From positions 1,676,501 through 1,740,500 of the forward strand of contig NZ_JADBEG010000001.1 of assembly GCF_014873755.1 (NCBI RefSeq): DNA of 64,000 nucleotides. The letters run 5' to 3'. A model generated the notes under the pieces. That model saw only the letters and a list, made by a program, of their open reading frames with translations. It had not been told where the DNA came from and did no database searches. Position 1 is the first letter of the stretch; each line of letters begins with the position of its first letter. The stretch is from Amycolatopsis lexingtonensis (lineage in GTDB: Bacteria > Actinomycetota > Actinomycetes > Mycobacteriales > Pseudonocardiaceae). The position numbers and the translations under genes are program-made. Below are positions 59,118-64,000 of this stretch, in pieces.

Positions 59118-59214
59118 ATTGACATCCGATTTGCCCCAGGTGCAGACTCTTCGCCAACCCGGGCGCTGTCACGCCCCGTCCAACTCGGCCGAAGTCGTCA
59201 GGAGTGGACCCACG

Positions 59215-60510
59215 ATGTTCGCAAAACGCCGGATCCCCGTTCTCGCCGCACTGGCGGCCGTCGTCCCGCTCGCGCTCGCCGCGTGCAGCGGGGGGAGTGA
59301 CGCGCCAGCCCAGCCGAGCGGGCCGGTCACCCTCACCTGGTGGCACAACGGGACGACCGACCCGATCAAGTCGATCTGGGAGAAGGTCGTCGCCGACTAC
59401 CACCAGGCGCACCCCGACGTCACGATCAAGGCCCAGCCGCTGCAGAACGAGGACTTCCCCACCAAGGTCCCGCTCGCGCTGCAGGGGGCCGAGCCGCCGG
59501 ACGTCTACCAGTCCTGGGGCGCCGGTGACCTCGCCTCGCAGATCACCTCGGGCAAGGTCGCCGACATCACCGACGCCACGAAGCCGTGGATCACCCAGAC
59601 CACCGGCAAGTTCGGGGAGAACTGGCAGGTCGACGGCAAGCAGTACGGCGTGCCGTTCGAGCAGCACTTCGTCGGCTTCTGGTACCGCAAGGACCTCTTC
59701 CAGCAGGCGGGGATCACCACCCCGCCGAAGACGATGGAGGAGCTGAACACCGCCGTTTCGCAGCTGAAGGCCAAGAACATCGCGCCGATCTCGGTCGGCG
59801 GCAAGGACCGCTGGCCCGACGCCTTCTACTTCAACTACTTCGCCATCCGCGAATGCTCGGTCGACGTGCTCAAGCAGTCGGTGAAGGCGGTCAAGCTGGA
59901 AGACCCGTGCTGGACGAAGGCCGGCCAGGACCTGAAGAACTTCCTGGCCACGCAGCCGTTCCAGACCGGGTTCGCCGGCACGCCGGCCCAGCAGGGCGCG
60001 GGCAGCTCCGCCGGCCTCGTCGCCAACGGCAAGGCCGCGATGGAACTGCAGGGCGACTGGGAGCCCGGCACGATGTCGGCGCTGACCGACGACAAGCAGC
60101 TGGATTCGAAGATCGGCTGGTTCCCGTTCCCGTCCGTGACGGGCGGCCAGGGCGACCCGGCGGCCGTGCTCGGCGGCGGTGACGGCTTCGCCTGCACCAC
60201 CCGCGCGTCGAAGGCGTGCGCGGACTTCCTGCAGTACCTGGGCAGCGAGCCGGTGCAGACGCAGCTCGCCGCGCAGGGGGCCGGCCTGCCCGTCAACACC
60301 GTGGCCGCGAAGTCGCTGAAGACCGACACGCTGCGGGCCGTCTACGACTACGGCACGAAGTCGCCGTACCTGCAGATGTACTTCGACCGGGCGTTCCCGA
60401 CCGCGGTCGGCGCCGCGCTGAACGACGCGGTGGCCAACATGTTCGCCGGCCAGGGCACCCCCGAAGGCATCGTGACCGCCGTCAACCAGGCCGCGGCGGG
60501 TAACAAGTGA
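59215..60510 (+). CDS. carbohydrate ABC transporter substrate-binding lipoprotein
   Basis: 431 residues. Signal peptide with lipobox LALAAC (Cys24), then an extracellular solute-binding family 1 fold (VTLTWWHNGTTDPIKSIWEKVVADYHQAHPDVTIK, PDVYQSWGAGDLASQI). It captures an oligosaccharide for import. ATG 59215 follows AGGAGTGG. The stop overlaps the first permease start (GTGA). Confidence 0.95.
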   Translation: MFAKRRIPVLAALAAVVPLALAACSGGSDAPAQPSGPVTLTWWHNGTTDPIKSIWEKVVADYHQAHPDVTIKAQPLQNEDFPTKVPLALQGAEPPDVYQSWGAGDLASQITSGKVADITDATKPWITQTTGKFGENWQVDGKQYGVPFEQHFVGFWYRKDLFQQAGITTPPKTMEELNTAVSQLKAKNIAPISVGGKDRWPDAFYFNYFAIRECSVDVLKQSVKAVKLEDPCWTKAGQDLKNFLATQPFQTGFAGTPAQQGAGSSAGLVANGKAAMELQGDWEPGTMSALTDDKQLDSKIGWFPFPSVTGGQGDPAAVLGGGDGFACTTRASKACADFLQYLGSEPVQTQLAAQGAGLPVNTVAAKSLKTDTLRAVYDYGTKSPYLQMYFDRAFPTAVGAALNDAVANMFAGQGTPEGIVTAVNQAAAGNK

Positions 60511-61478
60511 CCACGGCGACGACCCCGGTGCGGACGGCGGCGCGGCCGTCCGCACCGGCGGTCGGCGCCCGGCGGCGGCGGTCCGGCCTGCGGAAGCGGC
60601 TCGAACTGGCGCTGCTGCTCGGGCCGGCGCTGCTGCTGTTCACCGGGTTCGTCCTGGTGCCGATCGGGATCGCCGCGTTCTACAGCCTGTTCAAGTGGAA
60701 CGGCTTCGGCCCGCTCGACAAGTTCATCGGTTTCGACAACTACGTCGACGCCTTCAGCGGGTCGGTGTTCCAGAGCGCCATCGTGCACAACCTGATCATC
60801 GCGGGGCTGTCGATCGTGGTGCAGCTGCCGCTGTCGATCGGGCTGGCGATGCTGCTCAACCGGAAGCTGCGGGGCCGCGCGGTGCTGCGCGCGCTGGTGT
60901 TCGCGCCGTACGTGCTTTCCGAGGCCATCACCGCGGTGATCTGGGTGCTGATGCTGCAGCCCAACGGGTTCGCCGACCAGGTGCTCAAGGGAGTCGGGCT
61001 CGGCGGCCTGATCCACCAGTGGCTGGCCGACCCGGGCATCGTGCTCTACACGCTGTTCGCGGTGATCACCTGGAAGTACGTCGGCTTCGGCATCATCCTG
61101 CTGCTGGCCGGCCTGCAGGGCGTGCCGGCCGAGCTGCGCGAAGCCGCCGCGCTGGACGGCGCGTCGGCCTGGCAGACCACTCGTCACGTGGTGCTGCCGC
61201 TGCTCGGGCCGACCATCCGGATCTGGATCTTCCTGTCGGTGATCGGCTCGCTGCAGCTGTTCGACGTCGTCTGGATCATGACGACGGGCGGCCCGGCGAA
61301 CGCGTCGACGACGATGGCGTCCTACCTGGTCGACCACGGCTTCAAGCGCTACGAGTTCGGGTTCGGCTCCGCGGTGGCGGTGATCCTGTTCGTCATCTGC
61401 TTCGTGTTCGCCCTGCTGTACCAGCGGTTCGCGCTCCGCCGCGACACCCAGGGCGCCCTGACGAGGATGGTGGGCTGA
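60507..61478 (+). CDS. carbohydrate ABC transporter permease, MalF-like
   Basis: 323 residues with six spans after a basic N-terminal tail. The EAA loop reads ELREAAALDGASAWQTTRHVVLPLLGPTI. GTG overlaps the upstream stop; its own stop overlaps the second permease ATG by one base (TGATG). Confidence 0.95.
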   Translation: MTTATTPVRTAARPSAPAVGARRRRSGLRKRLELALLLGPALLLFTGFVLVPIGIAAFYSLFKWNGFGPLDKFIGFDNYVDAFSGSVFQSAIVHNLIIAGLSIVVQLPLSIGLAMLLNRKLRGRAVLRALVFAPYVLSEAITAVIWVLMLQPNGFADQVLKGVGLGGLIHQWLADPGIVLYTLFAVITWKYVGFGIILLLAGLQGVPAELREAAALDGASAWQTTRHVVLPLLGPTIRIWIFLSVIGSLQLFDVVWIMTTGGPANASTTMASYLVDHGFKRYEFGFGSAVAVILFVICFVFALLYQRFALRRDTQGALTRMVG

Positions 61479-62302
61479 TGCGTTCACGCCGGTTCGGCCT
61501 GTCGGTCGGCTACCTCGCGGCGATCGTCGTGCTCGGGGTGACCGTCGTGCCGCTGCTGTTCGTCGTGCTCGGCGGGTTCCGCAGCAACGCCCAGCTCAAC
61601 AACGACCCGGCCGGGCTGCCCAGCCCGTGGATCTCGGACAACTACGCCTCGGTCCTCGGCTCGGGCGCGTTCTGGACGTTCCTCGGCAACAGCGCGCTGA
61701 TCGCGGTGATCGCGACCGGGGTCGCGGTGGGCCTGGGTTCGATGGCCGGGTACGCGCTGTCGCGGTACCAGTTCAAGGGCCGGGAAGGCCTGTACACCCT
61801 GTTCACGCTCGGGCTGCTGTTCCCGCTGACGGTGGCGACGCTGCCGCTGTACCTGTGGCTGCGCCAGCTGGGCATGCTCGAGAGCTTCTGGGGCGTGGCG
61901 ATCCCGGAGGCGGCGTTCTCGCTGCCGGTGACGATCGTGATCCTGCGGCCGTTCATGCACGCGATCCCGGGGGAGATCGAGGACGCGGCCGTGCTCGACG
62001 GCGCGAGCCGGCTCGGGTTCTTCTGGCGCATCCTGCTGCCGCTGTCGACCCCGGCCCTCACCACGGTCGCCGTTCTCGCCTTCGTCACCAGCTGGAACGC
62101 CTACCTGCTGCCGTTGCTGGTGTTCAACGACTCCGCGCACTTCACGCTGCCGCTCGGCGTCGCGACGTTCCAGTCCCAGTACTCCCAGGACACCGCACGC
62201 GTGCTCGCGTTCACCGCGCTGTCGATGATCCCGGCGCTCGCGTTCTTCGTGCTCGCCGAACGGCGCATCGTCGGCGGGCTGACCGGATCCGTGAAGGGCT
62301 GA
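61478..62302 (+). CDS. carbohydrate ABC transporter permease, MalG-like
   Basis: 274 residues with six spans. EAA loop: EIEDAAVLDGASRLGFFWRILLPLSTPAL. It pairs with the MalF-like subunit. No ATPase gene is present in the operon, so energy presumably comes from a shared MsiK-type ATPase, as in streptomycetes. Fifteen bases separate its stop from the GH115 gene start. Confidence 0.95.
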   Translation: MRSRRFGLSVGYLAAIVVLGVTVVPLLFVVLGGFRSNAQLNNDPAGLPSPWISDNYASVLGSGAFWTFLGNSALIAVIATGVAVGLGSMAGYALSRYQFKGREGLYTLFTLGLLFPLTVATLPLYLWLRQLGMLESFWGVAIPEAAFSLPVTIVILRPFMHAIPGEIEDAAVLDGASRLGFFWRILLPLSTPALTTVAVLAFVTSWNAYLLPLLVFNDSAHFTLPLGVATFQSQYSQDTARVLAFTALSMIPALAFFVLAERRIVGGLTGSVKG

Positions 62303-62317
62303 CTCAGGAGGTCTCCC

Positions 62318-64000
62318 GTGCCGTCCGAGGTCCACCGCCGTACCTTTCTGCAGTTGCTCGCACTGGCCGGGGCCGGGTCGGCCGCCCTGCCGGGACTCGC
62401 CGAGGCGGGGACCGGGTTCCCGTTGGTGTCGCGGGGGAAGGCCGCGACGATCGTGGTCGCCCCCGGCGACCTGCCGGGAGTCCGCCGGGTCGCCGTTGAC
62501 CTGGCCGCCGACGTCGAGCGCGTCACCGGCGTCCGGCCCGTCGTGGCCGACGCGGTTCCCGCCGAGGGTCCGGTGGTGCTGGTCGGCACCCTCGGGCACA
62601 GCCCGCTGGTCGACTCGCTGGTGGCGGCCGGGCACCTGGACGTCCGGGACATCGCCGGGAAGTGGGAGACCTCGCTGAGCCAGGTCGTCGACGGGCGGCT
62701 CGTGCTGACCGGCAGCGATCAGCGCGGGGTCATCTACGGCGTCTACGAGGTCTCGCGGCGGATCGGCGTTTCGCCGTGGTACTGGTGGGCCGACGTCCCG
62801 CCGCGGCGGCAGGCCGAGCTGCACTTCCCGGCGGAGCGGTTCAGCCTCGGCACCCCGCACGTGAAGTACCGCGGGTTTTTCATCAACGACGAGAACCCGG
62901 CGCTCGGCACCTGGGCGCCGCGGTACTTCGGGCCGGGGCTCGCGCCGGGCTACCCCGGCGGCTTCAACCGCCTGTTCTACGCCAAGGTGTTCGAGACGAT
63001 GCTGCGGCTGCGGGCCAACTACCTGTGGCCGGCGGTGTGGGGGCGGGCCTTCGCCGAGGACGACCCGCTCAACCACGCGACGGCCAAAGAGTACGGCGTC
63101 GTCATGGGCACTTCGCACGAGGCGCCGATGATGCGCGGCATCGAGGAGTGGAACCGGCACGCGACGCCGGGCCACGACCCGTACGGCGGCACGGGGGAGT
63201 GGAGCTTCCGCCGCAACGGCGAGGCCATCAAGGCGTACTGGACCGAGGGCATCCGCCGGATGGCGCGCGAGGGCTTCGAAGGCGTCGTCACGCTCGGCAT
63301 GCGCGGCAACGGCGACGTCAGCCTGCCCGACGGCGACGGCATCGAGCTGATGCGGGAGATCATCGCCGCCGAGCGGGAGATCCTCGCCCGCGAACTGAGC
63401 ACCGACGTCCCGCAGGTGTGGACGCTCTACAAGGAGGTCCAGCGGTACTGGGTGCAGGGCCTGCGCCCGCCGGACGACGTCATCGTGGTGTTCACCGACG
63501 ACAACTGGGGCAACATCCGCAAGCAGCCGGACCTCTCGCTGCCGCCGCACCCGGGCGGGTACGGGCTGTACTACCACTTCGACTACGTCGGGGGCGGCCG
63601 CAACTACAAGTGGGTCGACACCGCGCTGATCGCGAACACGTGGGAGCAGCTGAACCAGGCCGCCGCCCACGGGAACGACCGGCTGTGGGTGGCGAACGTC
63701 GGGGACATGAAGGGCAACGAGCTGCCGCTGCAGTTCTTCCTCGACTACGCCTGGAACCCGTCGGCGTGGCCCGCTTCGCGATTGTCCACTTGGGAGCGCG
63801 AGTTCGCCGCGGAGAACTTCGGCTCGGCGCTCGCCGCGGACATCGCCGGGCTGCTGCACGACTACGGGCGGCTGCAGTCGCGGCGGAAACCGGAGCTGCT
63901 GAACCGGCGGGCCACCCTCGCCGCGGACGGCGCCATCACCTACGACGACCAGGCGACGCCGTTCAGCCTGGAGAACTACGGCGAACTGGACCGGGTCACC
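62318..64000 (+). CDS. GH115 alpha-glucuronidase (3' partial)
   Basis: The first 561 residues are visible; the frame runs off the window. It has a Tat-type signal (HRRTFLQLLALAGAGSAALPG), so it should be exported folded. The GH115 hallmarks are YRGFFINDENPALGTW, RLRANYLWPAVWGRAF, VVMGTSHEAPM and VVTLGMRGNGD, with VFTDDNWGN downstream. GH115 enzymes remove (4-O-methyl)-glucuronic acid from glucuronoxylan. GTG 62318 has AGGAGG 5 nt upstream, and it is the fourth gene of the LacI-controlled ABC operon. It ties the locus to glucuronoxylan. Confidence 0.92.
   Translation, partial: MPSEVHRRTFLQLLALAGAGSAALPGLAEAGTGFPLVSRGKAATIVVAPGDLPGVRRVAVDLAADVERVTGVRPVVADAVPAEGPVVLVGTLGHSPLVDSLVAAGHLDVRDIAGKWETSLSQVVDGRLVLTGSDQRGVIYGVYEVSRRIGVSPWYWWADVPPRRQAELHFPAERFSLGTPHVKYRGFFINDENPALGTWAPRYFGPGLAPGYPGGFNRLFYAKVFETMLRLRANYLWPAVWGRAFAEDDPLNHATAKEYGVVMGTSHEAPMMRGIEEWNRHATPGHDPYGGTGEWSFRRNGEAIKAYWTEGIRRMAREGFEGVVTLGMRGNGDVSLPDGDGIELMREIIAAEREILARELSTDVPQVWTLYKEVQRYWVQGLRPPDDVIVVFTDDNWGNIRKQPDLSLPPHPGGYGLYYHFDYVGGGRNYKWVDTALIANTWEQLNQAAAHGNDRLWVANVGDMKGNELPLQFFLDYAWNPSAWPASRLSTWEREFAAENFGSALAADIAGLLHDYGRLQSRRKPELLNRRATLAADGAITYDDQATPFSLENYGELDRVT

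Noticed and set aside
55724..59122. A 1132-codon plus-strand frame across GH3 and LacI.
   Set aside because: Low-complexity antisense shadow without motifs; the minus strand encodes clear GH3 and LacI proteins.

Overview
The window is about 72% GC, uses many GTG and a few TTG starts, and is full of 4-nt stop/start overlaps. Gene content (F420-type reductase, EthA-like monooxygenase, CsxA-like GH2 enzyme, Pks13-like synthase, DICT protein, several secreted glycosidases) points to a filamentous actinomycete. Pseudonocardiaceae, most likely Amycolatopsis, is my best guess; this is inferred from style and content, not from a marker gene. I saw no rRNA, tRNA, CRISPR array, insertion sequence or replication origin.

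Layout. 1-2082: 3' part of a secreted-type GH2 glycosidase with an inserted discoidin domain. 2075-5735: a divergent cupredoxin-lipoprotein/membrane-protein module. 5826-18860: mixed housekeeping and accessory genes: PucR regulator, M4 metalloprotease, PLP enzyme, acyltransferase, GT87, DUF4383, SRPBCC, and a MarR-photolyase operon divergent from an F420-type reductase/FAD oxidoreductase pair. 18873-30302: a lipid/envelope cassette. The minus operon runs secreted protein, fatty acyl-AMP ligase, Pks13-like condensing synthase, MFS exporter. The divergent plus operon runs antigen-85-like acyltransferase, SDR, GT1 glycosyltransferase. This copies the logic and partly the order of the mycobacterial mycolate locus.

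30299-41914: regulator/membrane pair, YdcF protein, Fur-catalase, LigD-type phosphoesterase, DUF998, then a five-gene operon (P450, hydrolase, SDR, EthA-like monooxygenase, NAD kinase) divergent from a TetR regulator with a dense GGTAC/GTACC operator. 41904-48955: a putative conflict (defence) island. It holds a SEFIR-NPCBM protein on the minus strand, and on the plus strand a tight four-gene operon: TIR effector, KGGVGRS ATPase with a TIR-like C-terminus, double winged-helix adaptor, and a two-ATPase protein (ORC/STAND-like plus HerA/FtsK-like). 49022-54224: RibD-like reductase, an unknown conserved protein, a coupled KAS III/GNAT-E1 fusion pair, and an acidic Asp23-domain protein. 54462-64000: a glucuronoxylan-type utilisation locus (SGNH esterase, GH3, LacI, ABC importer without ATPase, GH115 running off the end).

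The strongest candidates for something undescribed are the TIR/HerA island, the mycolate-like cassette in an apparently non-mycolate lineage, and the KAS III/GNAT-E1 pair. Several short palindromes recur across the window, some forcing rare codons inside genes, which suggests DNA-level signals.
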